From: Deltaproteobacteria bacterium | GTDB taxonomy: Bacteria; UBA10199; JADFYH01 | Assembly (NCBI GenBank): GCA_015233135.1 | Contig: JADFYH010000005.1 | Location: 40,581-104,580, forward strand | Direction: 5' to 3' | DNA length: 64,000 nucleotides | Shown here: positions 9,649 to 17,864 of the stretch, piece by piece | Position numbering within the stretch: position 1 is the stretch's first letter | Layout: the number at the start of each line of letters is the position of its first letter | Notes under the pieces: model-generated | Seen by the model: the letters and a program-made list of their open reading frames with translations, nothing else | Told to the model about the DNA's origin: nothing | The model's database searches: none | Position numbers and translations under genes: made by a program

Positions 9649-9882
9649 ATGCTGCCTATGCTGTATGCTCCCCAACAGCATCAATTGGTTTCCAGAGTTT
9701 TCGAGCCTGCTCCTCCCAAACTCTCCGAGCTTTCGGTGTGGAATTCTGCTTTAAAAGCAGCCTGCGATTTTTGGCTGAAAGTTCAACGGCATTCGCAAAT
9801 TTCAGATGCTTTTAAGAAAATGATTGCGGAAAACGAATTGAAGTTGTCCCTGCTTTCTCAAATGAAAGTGCCAGGTTCATAA
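9649..9882 (+). CDS. Possible small protein, 77 residues
   Basis: An open frame in the gap before the fic gene. The product begins MLPMLYAPQQHQL and is predicted mostly helical and soluble after residue 25, with no motif I recognise. There is no convincing ribosome site upstream. It could be a small partner of the Fic protein, as antitoxins often precede fic genes, but no FIC-inhibitory (S/T)xxxE(G/N) motif is present in it and the next Fic protein carries its own. It may also be a spurious frame. Confidence 0.3.
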   Translation: MLPMLYAPQQHQLVSRVFEPAPPKLSELSVWNSALKAACDFWLKVQRHSQISDAFKKMIAENELKLSLLSQMKVPGS

Positions 9883-9884
9883 TT

Positions 9885-9930
9885 ATTCACCGCAAAATAT
9901 GCGGAGATTAATCTTGTTTTCGCGGTGAAT
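9885..9930. promoter_or_regulatory. Inverted repeat just upstream of fic
   Basis: ATTCACCGC (9885-9893) and GCGGTGAAT (9922-9930) are perfect inverted copies, with AAAA/TTTT-rich inner flanks. The right arm includes a GTG that could be read as an alternative fic start. It could be an operator or an mRNA hairpin that limits translation. Confidence 0.4.
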
Positions 9931-9948
9931 ATCCCTTATCCTTTTTTC

Positions 9949-11049
9949 ATGTATATTCATGAGAGAAAGCAGTGGCCCCACTTCAGTTGGGATAGTCAAA
10001 GGTTAGGCGCTCTTCTTGCGGATGTGCGACATTGGCAGGGGCGTTTACTTGGAAGGATGGAAGCTCTAGGGTTTTCGCTACGTGAAGAGGCGACACTCAA
10101 GGCCCTCACGCAAGAGGTAGTTAAAACCAGTCAAATTGAAGGTGAAAGTTTGAATACTGAGCAAGTGCGTTCTTCGATTGCCAGGCGCTTGGGTATTAAG
10201 ATTGTGGCCCCCAGACCAGTCGATCGTTCTGTCGAAGGCATTGTTGAAGTTTTACTCGATGCTACCCGTCACTTTGAAAGTCCCCTGACAAAAAAAAGAT
10301 TGTGTGCCTGGCATGCAGCGCTCTTTCCCAGCGGAAGAAGCGGGTTGCGAGAAATTAGTATGGGAGCCTGGAGGGGAAAATCCAGTGGTCCCATGCAAGT
10401 GGTTTCTGGCCCCTACGGACACGAGAAAGTGCACTATGAAGCACCCTCTTATAATCGCCTCGCGAAAGAAATGAAAGATTTCCTCCAATGGTTCAATGCT
10501 GAAAACGAAACAGATCTCCTCCTCAAATCGGCACTTGCTCATTTTTGGTTTGTTACACTTCATCCTTTTGAAGATGGCAATGGACGAATTGCTAGAGCCC
10601 TTGCCGATCTACTGCTTGCAAAATCGGAGGGAAGCCCACAACGCTTCTACAGCCTATCTTCCCAGATCGAAAGCGAACGCGAAGATTACTACGATATTCT
10701 GGAAAAATGCCAGAAGGGATCCCTCGATATCTCACCTTGGATGGAATGGTTTTTGAACTGTTTAAAACGAGCGATTTTAAAATCTGAAGAGACGCTTGAA
10801 GATGTTTTGGGTAAATCAAAATTTTGGAAAATACATGCTGAAGAATTATTCAATGAACGGCAGCGAGCAATCCTCAATCGTCTCTTAGATGGCTTTCAAG
10901 GAAATCTCACTTCCTCCAAATGGGCCAAGCTAGCCAAGTGTTCTCAAGACACGGCCTTGAGAGATCTGAATGATTTGGTGGAACGTAAAATTTTGAAAAA
11001 AAATAATGCGGGAGGACGCAGTACTCATTATCGGCTTATCCTCAGTTAG
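9949..11049 (+). CDS. Fic-family protein with DUF4172-type N-terminus
   Basis: Probable AMP-transferase (FIC fold), 366 residues from the ATG at 9949. That start gives [16 protein letters not shown], the usual beginning of this subfamily; a GTG at 9925 in the same frame lies in an inverted repeat. The N-terminal domain contains TSQIEGE, a good match to the inhibitory helix (S/T)xxxE(G/N), so the enzyme is probably self-inhibited. The catalytic motif [12 protein letters not shown] begins at H205. A C-terminal winged-helix-like segment ([17 protein letters not shown]) suggests DNA binding. Its stop overlaps the convergent cysA stop by four bases. The target is unknown. Confidence 0.85.
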   Translation: MYIHERKQWPHFSWDSQRLGALLADVRHWQGRLLGRMEALGFSLREEATLKALTQEVVKTSQIEGESLNTEQVRSSIARRLGIKIVAPRPVDRSVEGIVEVLLDATRHFESPLTKKRLCAWHAALFPSGRSGLREISMGAWRGKSSGPMQVVSGPYGHEKVHYEAPSYNRLAKEMKDFLQWFNAENETDLLLKSALAHFWFVTLHPFEDGNGRIARALADLLLAKSEGSPQRFYSLSSQIESEREDYYDILEKCQKGSLDISPWMEWFLNCLKRAILKSEETLEDVLGKSKFWKIHAEELFNERQRAILNRLLDGFQGNLTSSKWAKLAKCSQDTALRDLNDLVERKILKKNNAGGRSTHYRLILS

Positions 11050-12113
11050 CCCATTCCCTCCAAAAAAACCTTCACTGAGCGCGGCTTCACAAACACTTTT
11101 TCCCCTTTTTGAAACAGATCTTTTGAAAATTCATTCTTGTTCATTTCCACTTCAATAAAGGCACCGGTGTCGTGGCGTTTGAGTTCGATGCGCACGCGAG
11201 GGCCGACGGCGATGATGCTTTCCACGGTGGCACTCAGGGCGTTTTCGTCGGTTTTTTCGCGAGTGATTTCCATTTCGTGAGGGCGCACGTAAGCGACGGC
11301 GTTTTTGGCTTCCTGGATGGCGTTGTTGGGAATCTCCAGGGTCATGCCTTCCAAAACCGCTTTGCCTTCCTGAATTCGGCCATGAAATAAATTCACGTCG
11401 CCCAGAAAGTCATATACAAAAGGCGTTGCCGGGTGGTCATAGACTTCCTCCGGAGAACCCACCTGTTCAATCTTGCTTTGGTGCATGATGACGACACGAT
11501 CGGCCACTTCGAGGGCCTCTTCCTGATCGTGGGTCACAAAAATGCTGGTAATTTTGACTTCATCGTGCAGGCGACGCAGCCAGCGCCTCAGATCTTTTCG
11601 AACTTTCGCGTCGAGGGCACCGAAGGGTTCATCCAATAATAAAACAGAAGGCTCTACCGCCAAGGCACGGGCCAAGGCGATACGCTGGCGTTGTCCGCCG
11701 GAAAGTTGCGCGGGATAACGATGGGCCAGGCCTTCGAGTTGCACCATTTTTAAAAGATTCATGACGCGTTCTTGGATTTCACTTTTAGAAGGGCGATTTT
11801 TTCTGGGGCGCACTTGCAGACCAAAGGCAATGTTGTTGAAGACGCTCATGTGTTTGAAGAGGGCATAATGCTGAAACACAAAGCCCACGCGTCTTTGCCG
11901 GGCATCGCGGTAAGTGCTGTCTTCGTCATCAATCATTACCATGCCGCTACTGGGAACCTCGAGGCCGGCGATGAGTCTCAGTAAGGTGGTTTTTCCGGAT
12001 CCCGAGGGACCAATTAAGGCAACGAGTTCCCCCGGATTCACTTTTAAATTGATGTCGTGAAGTGCGGTGAAGTTGCCGAAGTGTTTGTAGAGATGGACTA
12101 TATCAATACTCAT
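11046..12113 (-). CDS. cysA: Sulfate/thiosulfate ABC transporter ATPase
   Basis: A 355-residue ATP-binding subunit that powers sulfate import through CysT and CysW. Walker A is [12 protein letters not shown] (about residues 33-44), the Q loop is in [12 protein letters not shown], the ABC signature is [16 protein letters not shown] and Walker B is [13 protein letters not shown], with the switch His in [10 protein letters not shown]-terminal TOBE-like domain (about 240-355) matches CysA rather than a bare ATPase. It is last in the minus-strand operon cysT-cysW-cysA and is separated from cysW by 123 bases holding two palindromic repeats. Confidence 0.93.
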   Translation of the reverse strand: MSIDIVHLYKHFGNFTALHDINLKVNPGELVALIGPSGSGKTTLLRLIAGLEVPSSGMVMIDDEDSTYRDARQRRVGFVFQHYALFKHMSVFNNIAFGLQVRPRKNRPSKSEIQERVMNLLKMVQLEGLAHRYPAQLSGGQRQRIALARALAVEPSVLLLDEPFGALDAKVRKDLRRWLRRLHDEVKITSIFVTHDQEEALEVADRVVIMHQSKIEQVGSPEEVYDHPATPFVYDFLGDVNLFHGRIQEGKAVLEGMTLEIPNNAIQEAKNAVAYVRPHEMEITREKTDENALSATVESIIAVGPRVRIELKRHDTGAFIEVEMNKNEFSKDLFQKGEKVFVKPRSVKVFLEGMG

Positions 12114-12128
12114 GTGAAATCCTTAAAG

Positions 12129-12236
12129 CTCTCTCTCCCTTGAGGGGAGAGAGTTGGAGAGAGGGTGATAATGGATTCAAATTGATTTCCAGGTATTCCC
12201 CCTCTCCCTGACCCTCTCCCTCCAGGGGAGAGGGAA
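12129..12236. repeat. Paired CCCTCTCCC-family palindromes between cysW and cysA
   Basis: Two copies in opposite orientation: CTCTCTCCC-TTGA-GGGGAGAG followed by GTTGGAGAGAGGG (12129-12165), and the reverse arrangement at 12198-12236. About 33 bases lie between them. The same family recurs at 13970, 23353, 36118, 36174 and 40271. It sits inside an operon without a T-run, so it may modulate or protect the mRNA. Confidence 0.75.
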
Positions 12237-13112
12237 TTATTTTTTTACAGAAACCTTCACTTCCTTTTCCAAAAGTGTTTTTAAAATTAATGTCACCATC
12301 GCCAGCAAGGCCAAAACAGACGCAACGGCAAAAGCGGCGGCGAATTCGTATTCGTTGTAGAGAATTTCAACATGCAAGGGAATGGTGTTGGTCTGCCCAC
12401 GGATATGGCCGGAGACCACGGAGACGGCGCCGAATTCTCCCATCGCCCGCGCGTTGCAGAGGATGACTCCGTAAAGTAAGCCCCATTTGATATTGGGCAA
12501 GGTGATTCTGAAAAAAGTCTGAAGACCGGAAGCTCCCAATACTCGGGCGGCCTCTTCCTCTTCCTTGCCTTGGGCCTGCATCAGCGGGATGAGCTCACGC
12601 GCAACAAAAGGGAAGGTGATGAAAAGGGTGGCGAGTACAATGCCGGGAAGTGCAAACATGATTTTGATATTATGCTCGCTCAGCCAGGCTCCAAACCAAC
12701 CCTGCAAACCAAACAAAAGCACGAAGATCATGCCGGCAATCACAGGGGATATGGCAAAAGGCAGATCAATCAAGGTGAGCAGGATGTTCTTTCCACGAAA
12801 TTCGAATTTTGCCAGACACCAGGCAGCGATGATTCCAAAGATAGTGTTTACCGACACGGCAAGTCCAGCCGTGAGGAGTGTGAGCTTGATGGCCGAAAGG
12901 GCATCGGGCTGAATCAAGGCCGCCCAATAAGCCTCAAGTCCCTTTTGCAAGGCCTCATAAAAAACACTTACCAAGGGGACAATAAGAAAAAGAAGCAGAA
13001 AAGAGAGGGCCAGCAAAATTAACAGCAGCCTGAACCAGAGCGGTTCTTTTTCGGCAATGGAGCGAATTTTAGAGGCGCGAACCACTTCCCAATAATGCGG
13101 ATTTTCACTCAT
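12237..13112 (-). CDS. cysW: Sulfate ABC transporter permease CysW
   Basis: A 291-residue inner-membrane permease with about six transmembrane helices. The cytoplasmic EAA loop that docks on CysA is seen in [44 protein letters not shown] is a typical CysW segment, and the [13 protein letters not shown] ending of the core also fits. Its ATG overlaps the cysT stop by four bases. It forms the channel with CysT and receives sulfate from the periplasmic protein encoded at 15833. Confidence 0.93.
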   Translation of the reverse strand: MSENPHYWEVVRASKIRSIAEKEPLWFRLLLILLALSFLLLFLIVPLVSVFYEALQKGLEAYWAALIQPDALSAIKLTLLTAGLAVSVNTIFGIIAAWCLAKFEFRGKNILLTLIDLPFAISPVIAGMIFVLLFGLQGWFGAWLSEHNIKIMFALPGIVLATLFITFPFVARELIPLMQAQGKEEEEAARVLGASGLQTFFRITLPNIKWGLLYGVILCNARAMGEFGAVSVVSGHIRGQTNTIPLHVEILYNEYEFAAAFAVASVLALLAMVTLILKTLLEKEVKVSVKK

Positions 13113-13936
13113 GCCGATCTCCGTGCCTGCCAGGATTGCAGCAGGTTAATGCCAAGCAACAAGGCAAAAGAAGCGACCAGCATCACTAAGGCAATGGCTG
13201 TGGCTCCTGCATAATCGAATTGTTCGAGTTTGGTCATGATGAGCAAAGGGGTAATTTCTGTTTTTAAGGGCATGTTTCCCGAGATGAAGACCACCGACCC
13301 GTATTCTCCCAATGCTCTTGCAAAGGCCAGGGCAAAGCCGGTGAGCAGGGCGGGAAGAAGATGGGGGAAGATTACAGCGGTGAAGGTCTTGAGTCGACTG
13401 GCCCCCAGGCTGGAGGCAGCTTCTTCCATTTCGGGATCCAAATCTTGAATCACGGGTTGCAGGGTTCGAACGACAAAAGGGAGTCCAATAAAAGTGAGAG
13501 CCACCATAATTCCCAAGGGAGTATAGGCCACTTTGATTCCCCATTTTTCGAGAAAATGCCCTATCCATCCATGAGAAGAATACAAGTTGGTGAGGGCAAT
13601 TCCTGCCACAGCGGTAGGCAGGGCAAAAGGCAAATCCACCAAGGCATCAAACACACGCTTTCCGGGAAAGGGATAACGCACCAAAACCCAGGCGACCAGC
13701 AAACCCAGGACGGCATTGATACTGGCGGCAATAAAGGAGGCGCCAAAGGTGAGTTTATAAGAAGCGACCACTCGGGCGCTGGTGACGGTTTGAATGAAAT
13801 CAGACCCACCGAGATGGGCGGTTTTGATGAAAAGCGAAGAAAGCGGAATCAGCACAATGAGGCTTAGGTATAAAACCGTGAGCCCCAGGCTGAGACGAAA
13901 ACCAGGTAAGATGGATCGGGTTTGGATGCGTTTCAT
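13109..13936 (-). CDS. cysT: Sulfate ABC transporter permease CysT (CysU)
   Basis: A 275-residue inner-membrane permease, first gene of the cysTWA operon. About six hydrophobic helices; the EAA loop is [35 protein letters not shown] is the family hallmark that separates CysT from molybdate permeases. Translation starts at the ATG at 13936 with only a weak ribosome site. The operon is transcribed away from the porin and sulfate-binding-protein genes, so the 450-base gap between them must hold both promoters. Confidence 0.93.
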   Translation of the reverse strand: MKRIQTRSILPGFRLSLGLTVLYLSLIVLIPLSSLFIKTAHLGGSDFIQTVTSARVVASYKLTFGASFIAASINAVLGLLVAWVLVRYPFPGKRVFDALVDLPFALPTAVAGIALTNLYSSHGWIGHFLEKWGIKVAYTPLGIMVALTFIGLPFVVRTLQPVIQDLDPEMEEAASSLGASRLKTFTAVIFPHLLPALLTGFALAFARALGEYGSVVFISGNMPLKTEITPLLIMTKLEQFDYAGATAIALVMLVASFALLLGINLLQSWQARRSA

Positions 13937-13969
13937 ATAACCGTGTCACTTTAGTTCCACACCCCAAGT

Positions 13970-14010
13970 CCCCTCTCCCTTGAGGGGAGAGGGTTAGGGA
14001 GAGGGTGAAA
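13970..14010. repeat. CCCTCTCCC-family palindrome in the sulfate divergent region
   Basis: CCCTCTCCC-TTGA-GGGGAGAGGG forms a near-perfect stem, followed by TTAGGGAGAGGGTGAAA as in the other family copies. It lies in the 5' leader of cysT. Confidence 0.7.
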
Positions 14011-14021
14011 GATCAAAGGCT

Positions 14022-14051
14022 GCCACGTCGCTTTGCTCCTCGCAATGACAA
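14022..14051. repeat. Fragment of a dispersed CGTCGCTTTGCTCCTCGCAATGAC-type repeat
   Basis: The stretch resembles a sequence I know as a common intergenic repeat in many bacteria (reverse form begins TCATTGCGAGGAGCAAAGCG). Only one partial copy is seen here. Confidence 0.4.
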
Positions 14052-14074
14052 AATCACTTCTTATTTTTTCTCAC

Positions 14075-14103
14075 TTGACAAAAATCTAACTTTTCCTTTA
14101 CCC
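14075..14103 (+). promoter_or_regulatory. Candidate promoter of the cysteine leader / porin-sbp operon
   Basis: A perfect TTGACA lies at 14075-14080. At 16-17 bases spacing only TTTACC or TTACCC is found, a poor -10 box, so an activator may be needed. If used, transcription would start close to 14110 and the leader ATG at 14114 would be almost leaderless. This would explain why no Shine-Dalgarno sequence is visible. Confidence 0.35.
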
Positions 14104-14113
14104 CTGTAAAAGC

Positions 14114-14209
14114 ATGTCGGGTCATTTTACACAAACTCTCCTCTCTAAGCCGTACAACACCTGTTGTTGCCGTTGCTGCATGTGCATGTGTATGTGCATC
14201 TGTATCTAG
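14114..14209 (+). CDS. Cysteine-rich leader peptide (31 residues) of an attenuator
   Basis: Short frame ATG (14114) to TAG (14207-14209). Residues 16-31 read TCCCRCCMCMCMCICI, giving nine Cys codons (17-19, 21, 22, 24, 26, 28, 30). Such a run is very unlikely by chance and makes no sense as a structural protein. It sits directly before a set of alternative RNA helices and a terminator, ahead of sulfate-uptake genes. By analogy with trp, his and leu leaders, ribosomes would stall here when Cys-tRNA is scarce. The frame has no clear ribosome site; near-leaderless initiation is possible. The first stall codons (17-19) leave the downstream antiterminator strand free. Confidence 0.8.
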   Translation: MSGHFTQTLLSKPYNTCCCRCCMCMCMCICI

Positions 14210-14326
14210 CCGGTTGCTTAGAGAAGCTCAGATTTTTTGTAAAAGTCTCAATTAAAATCCAGTCTCAATGATAAAGAAGCTCCCCTCTAAGAAATCGGCT
14301 CCCCGGTCACGGTGGAGCTTTTTTTT
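14142..14326 (+). promoter_or_regulatory. Transcription attenuator responding to cysteine supply
   Basis: Four RNA strands can be paired by eye. Strand 1 TCTCTAAGC (14142-14150) pairs perfectly with GCTTAGAGA (14216-14224). Strand 2 (14208-14223) pairs with strand 3 (14285-14300) at 15 of 16 positions, including one G-U and one G-A mismatch. Strand 3 overlaps the 5' arm of the terminator GCTCC-CCG / CGG-T-GGAGC (14298-14318), which is followed by eight T (14319-14326). Stalling on the early Cys codons hides strand 1 and frees strand 2, so 2:3 forms and transcription continues. With ample Cys, the ribosome reaches the stop and covers strand 2, so the terminator forms. This is inferred from sequence only. 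Confidence 0.8.
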
Positions 14327-14389
14327 ATTCTCCACCCTCTTGTTTAAACATCTACATAAACGAAATCTAAAATAAGAAAGAACAAATAT

Positions 14390-15793
14390 ATGAAAAAAAT
14401 CAAATGGCTTTTAGCGGACCTCATCCTGGGCACAAGTTTAATTACCCTTCCCCAAACAGGCTTTGCAAAAAGCAAAAAAACGGTGACAGAAAATACGAGT
14501 TCCCTTCAAGAACGCATCAACGAACTGGAACAAAATCAAAAAATTCTCCAGCGCAAATGGGAAATCGAGCAAGAAAAAGCAGAACAAAAAGACAAACCCA
14601 AGGAGAGCCTCAATGCCGGCTTCAATAGCAAAGAAGGCTTTTATCTTAAAAGTAGTGAGGGAGGAACCGCCATTCGTTTGAGAGGATTACTTCAGGCCGA
14701 TGGGCGTTTTTTTCTTAACGATGAAGGAGACAAGCTTGTAAATCAGTTTATTGGCCGACGCCTTCGTCCTATTGTGGAAGGCGATATTGGAAAATATTTT
14801 GGTTTCAAGTTTACGCCCGATTTTGGCGGGGGAACCGCAAGCATACAAGATGCCTATGCAGACATCAAACCCTTCAAGGCCTTAAGTTTTCGTGTGGGTA
14901 AATTTACAGCGCCTCTGGGTTTAGAAAGATGGCAATCTTCTGCCAATTTACTTTCTGTAGAACTTGGGCTTCCTACCAATCTCGTTCCCAATCGGGATCT
15001 GGGAGCCCTGGTATTTGGGACTATTGCGGACGGCGTATTTTCGTATTCTGCCGGGGTGTTTAATGGAACAATCGATGGGGGTTCCAACGACACCGATGTC
15101 AGCGACGGAAAAGATGTGGTCGCTCGCCTCTTCGCTCAACCCTTCAAAAACACAAAACTCAAAGCGCTAGAAAAACTTGGAGTGGGCGTGGCTGGAAGCT
15201 GGGGGAGCCAGTTTGGATCTGCCACTACGACAAACCTTGCTTCGCAAAAAAGCAGTGGCCAAAATACTTTCTTTTCTTTTAGGTCGGATGGCACCGCTCC
15301 CAATACTGTGTTTGCAGATGGCGACCGTTTGAGAATTTCACCCCAAGGCTACTATTATGTGGGCCCCTTTGGATTGTTTGGCGAATATGTCCTTTCTTCT
15401 CAAAAGGTAAATCTGGCGGGCGCAAAAACGGACATCGCAAACAAGGCCTGGCAAGTGGCTGCTTCTTATATCCTCACGGGTGAGGAAAGTTCTTTTTCCG
15501 GAATCAAAGTCAAAAACCCCATCAATTTCAAAAAAGGAAACTGGGGTGCTGTGGAATTGGGTGCCCGTTATAATGATCTGAAGATTGATGATGCAGCATT
15601 TCCCGTCTTTGCCGACCCTGCCAAATCTGCTTCCCATGCAAAAGCCTGGGGTGTAGTGGCCAATTGGTATTTGACCAACAATTATAAATTTACGGTAAGC
15701 TATGATCATACAAATTTTACAGGTGGAGCAAGTGGTGGTGCGGATAGAGCGCCGGAGCATGCTTTATTTACAAGATTGCAGGTGGCTTATTAA
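14390..15793 (+). CDS. Porin of the phosphate-selective porin O/P family, probably for sulfate
   Basis: A 467-residue outer-membrane beta-barrel. Signal peptide about residues 1-26 (ending GFAKS), a coiled-coil stretch at about 36-70 (SLQERINELEQNQKILQ), then barrel strands with family features such as AIRLRGLLQADGRFF and FGFKFTPDFGGG, ending in the aromatic LQVAY needed for barrel assembly. The protein contains no Cys and no Met after the initiator. It follows the cysteine attenuator and precedes the sulfate-binding protein by 39 bases, so I infer an anion porin that brings sulfate into the periplasm during sulfur starvation. Confidence 0.85.
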   Translation: MKKIKWLLADLILGTSLITLPQTGFAKSKKTVTENTSSLQERINELEQNQKILQRKWEIEQEKAEQKDKPKESLNAGFNSKEGFYLKSSEGGTAIRLRGLLQADGRFFLNDEGDKLVNQFIGRRLRPIVEGDIGKYFGFKFTPDFGGGTASIQDAYADIKPFKALSFRVGKFTAPLGLERWQSSANLLSVELGLPTNLVPNRDLGALVFGTIADGVFSYSAGVFNGTIDGGSNDTDVSDGKDVVARLFAQPFKNTKLKALEKLGVGVAGSWGSQFGSATTTNLASQKSSGQNTFFSFRSDGTAPNTVFADGDRLRISPQGYYYVGPFGLFGEYVLSSQKVNLAGAKTDIANKAWQVAASYILTGEESSFSGIKVKNPINFKKGNWGAVELGARYNDLKIDDAAFPVFADPAKSASHAKAWGVVANWYLTNNYKFTVSYDHTNFTGGASGGADRAPEHALFTRLQVAY

Positions 15794-15832
15794 TTCCCAG
15801 TATACAATTGGATTCAACCAAAGGAAACTCTT

Positions 15833-16843
15833 ATGAAAAACAAAAAACTAAAACTCATCACCCTCAGCCTCTTAGCCTTGCTAGGATTCAGCTCAACAAA
15901 ACTCCAAGCGCAAACCAACTTCCTGAACGTCTCCTATGATCCCACCCGAGAACTCTATCAAGACTACAACCAAGCCTTCGGGAAATATTGGAAAGACAAA
16001 ACCAAGCAAGACATTAAATTCAGCCAATCTCACGGAGGCTCCGGGAAACAGGCAAGATCTGTCATCGATGGTCTGGAAGCCGATGTCGTGACCTTAGCTC
16101 TGGCTTACGACATTGATGCCATCGCCGAAAAAGCAAAACTACTTCCCGCCGATTGGCAAAAAAAATTACCTAATAATAGTTCGCCTTATACTTCCACCAT
16201 CGTTTTTTTAGTGCGCAAAGGAAACCCCAAACAAATTAAAGATTGGAATGACCTCGTAAAACCTGGCATTGCTGTCGTCACCCCGAATCCCAAAACTTCA
16301 GGGGGCGCGCGCTGGAACTATTTGGCCGCTTGGGCTTATGCCTTGAAGCAACCGGGTGGAGATGAAACCAAGGCCAAGGAATTTGCTTCGGCACTTTACA
16401 AAAATGTGCCCGTGTTAGACTCCGGTGCACGCGGTGCCACCACTACTTTTGTGGAGCGCGGCATCGGCGATGTGCTTCTGGCCTGGGAAAATGAAGCGCT
16501 GCTGGCGGTAAAGGAATTGGGAAAAGATCGATTTGAAATCGTCTATCCGAGCATCAGTATCCTGGCTGAACCTCCCGTGGCTGTCGTCGAGAAGAATGCC
16601 AGCAAGCATGGCACACTCGATTTAGCCAAGGCCTATCTGGAATATCTCTATACCAACGAAGGCCAGGAGATCGCGGCAAAACATTACTACCGACCTCGCC
16701 TGGCCGCCGTGGCGGCTCAATATACAGCTCAATATCCCAAACTCAATTTGGTAACGATTGAGGATACTTTTGGAGGTTGGCAAAAGGCCCAGAAAATCCA
16801 TTTTGCCGATGGCGGCAGCTTTGATCAAATTTATGGGAAGTAA
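15833..16843 (+). CDS. sbp: Periplasmic sulfate-binding protein
   Basis: A 336-residue solute-binding protein that delivers sulfate to CysTWA. A good ribosome site (AAAGGAAACTCTT) precedes the ATG. Signal peptide of about 26 residues ending LQAQ; mature part begins [14 protein letters not shown]. Family marks are [31 protein letters not shown] and the [14 protein letters not shown] segment. Like the porin it has no Cys and no Met apart from the initiator, a trait also known for enterobacterial sulfate-binding protein. It is co-transcribed with the porin behind the Cys attenuator. Thiosulfate binding (CysP) cannot be excluded from sequence. Confidence 0.93.
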   Translation: MKNKKLKLITLSLLALLGFSSTKLQAQTNFLNVSYDPTRELYQDYNQAFGKYWKDKTKQDIKFSQSHGGSGKQARSVIDGLEADVVTLALAYDIDAIAEKAKLLPADWQKKLPNNSSPYTSTIVFLVRKGNPKQIKDWNDLVKPGIAVVTPNPKTSGGARWNYLAAWAYALKQPGGDETKAKEFASALYKNVPVLDSGARGATTTFVERGIGDVLLAWENEALLAVKELGKDRFEIVYPSISILAEPPVAVVEKNASKHGTLDLAKAYLEYLYTNEGQEIAAKHYYRPRLAAVAAQYTAQYPKLNLVTIEDTFGGWQKAQKIHFADGGSFDQIYGK

Positions 16844-16885
16844 TTTTGTCATGAGAAAAAATAAGCAGGGAGATCAAAAACGACT

Positions 16886-16939
16886 CCAACTCCAGTCGCC
16901 CGCGGTTTTTCACGGAGGAGGAGCTGGATTTATTTTTTG
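16886..16939 (+). terminator. Probable terminator after sbp
   Basis: CCAACTCC (16886-16893) pairs with GGAGCTGG (16920-16927) with one mismatch around an inner CCG/CGG stem, followed by ATTTATTTTTT. The stem is imperfect, so some read-through into cysE is likely. Confidence 0.5.
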
Positions 16940-17002
16940 AAATTACAAAACAATTAACAAAACTTTACTTTTGTGAGGGTTGTGGCATTAGTTAAAAAGA
17001 TT

Positions 17003-17863
17003 ATGGATCTCATCAGCAGCCTTAATCAGCTCAGTTCAGAATTCACACCGGCCTTACTCCCCAAGGCCGATCGGGTTTTTTTCTGTCTTGAATCACTTTG
17101 GTTTATACTTTTTCCGGATCATCGTTTTTCGAGTAAATATTTTTTGAAGGATGCCGCCAAAGAGAAAGCCTACTTGGTTTTAAGAGAATGCCGGCAGGAA
17201 TTGGAAAAACAAGTGAGCCTGGCTTTTCAGGCTCAAAAGAAATCCGAGATGGAAGTGAAAACTCTGGTTGAAGATTTTTTTAATACCCTCCCCTCCGTAA
17301 AGAAAAAACTTTTGGACGATGCCCAGGCGGCCCATGAAAGAGACCCCGCGGCAAACAGCATGGATGAAATCATTTTGTGTTATCCGGGTTTTTTGGCGAT
17401 TCTCACCTATCGCCTCGCGCACGAACTCTCCCTCCGCAAGGTTCCGTTGATTCCTCGCATGATGAGTGAATATGCCCACAGCCTCACCGGATGCGATATT
17501 CACCCCGAGGCCAAAATTGGCGAGAAATTTTTCATCGATCATGCCACAGGGACAGTGATTGGACAGACCTCGGTGATTGGAAATGGAGTCACTCTTTTTC
17601 AGGGAGTCACCCTGGGTGCCATGGCACTCAATCCGCCGGGTATTCATAAAAGGCATCCCACCCTTGAAGACGATGTGACCGTCTATGCCAATGCCAGCAT
17701 CCTGGGCGGAGAGACGGTGATTGGCAAAGGCTCTATCATCGGAAGTTTTTGCTGGATCATGAGTTCCATTCCCAAAAAATCCAAAATCAGAATGGCCAAG
17801 CCCCATCTCATTCAGAGCTTTAGTGGAAAAACGAAAGAGTGTATTCCGAATTGGGAAATTTGA
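17003..17863 (+). CDS. cysE: Serine O-acetyltransferase
   Basis: Makes O-acetylserine from serine and acetyl-CoA, the carbon acceptor for sulfide in cysteine synthesis. From the ATG at 17003 it has 286 residues beginning MDLISSLNQL; a GTG at 16973 would add ten. The helical N-terminal SAT domain (about 1-130) precedes a left-handed beta-helix built from hexapeptide repeats, including FFIDHATGTVIGQTSVIGNG and GVTLGAMALNPPG with the catalytic His. The C-terminal tail ends NWEI; an Ile C-terminus is the feature CysK recognises when forming the cysteine synthase complex. The fic gene follows one base after its stop. Confidence 0.92.
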   Translation: MDLISSLNQLSSEFTPALLPKADRVFFCLESLWFILFPDHRFSSKYFLKDAAKEKAYLVLRECRQELEKQVSLAFQAQKKSEMEVKTLVEDFFNTLPSVKKKLLDDAQAAHERDPAANSMDEIILCYPGFLAILTYRLAHELSLRKVPLIPRMMSEYAHSLTGCDIHPEAKIGEKFFIDHATGTVIGQTSVIGNGVTLFQGVTLGAMALNPPGIHKRHPTLEDDVTVYANASILGGETVIGKGSIIGSFCWIMSSIPKKSKIRMAKPHLIQSFSGKTKECIPNWEI

Positions 17864-17864
17864 A

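Noticed and set aside
14208..14326. SAM or other sulfur riboswitch before the porin
   Set aside because: I see no SAM-box core; the Cys-codon frame and competing helices explain the terminator better.
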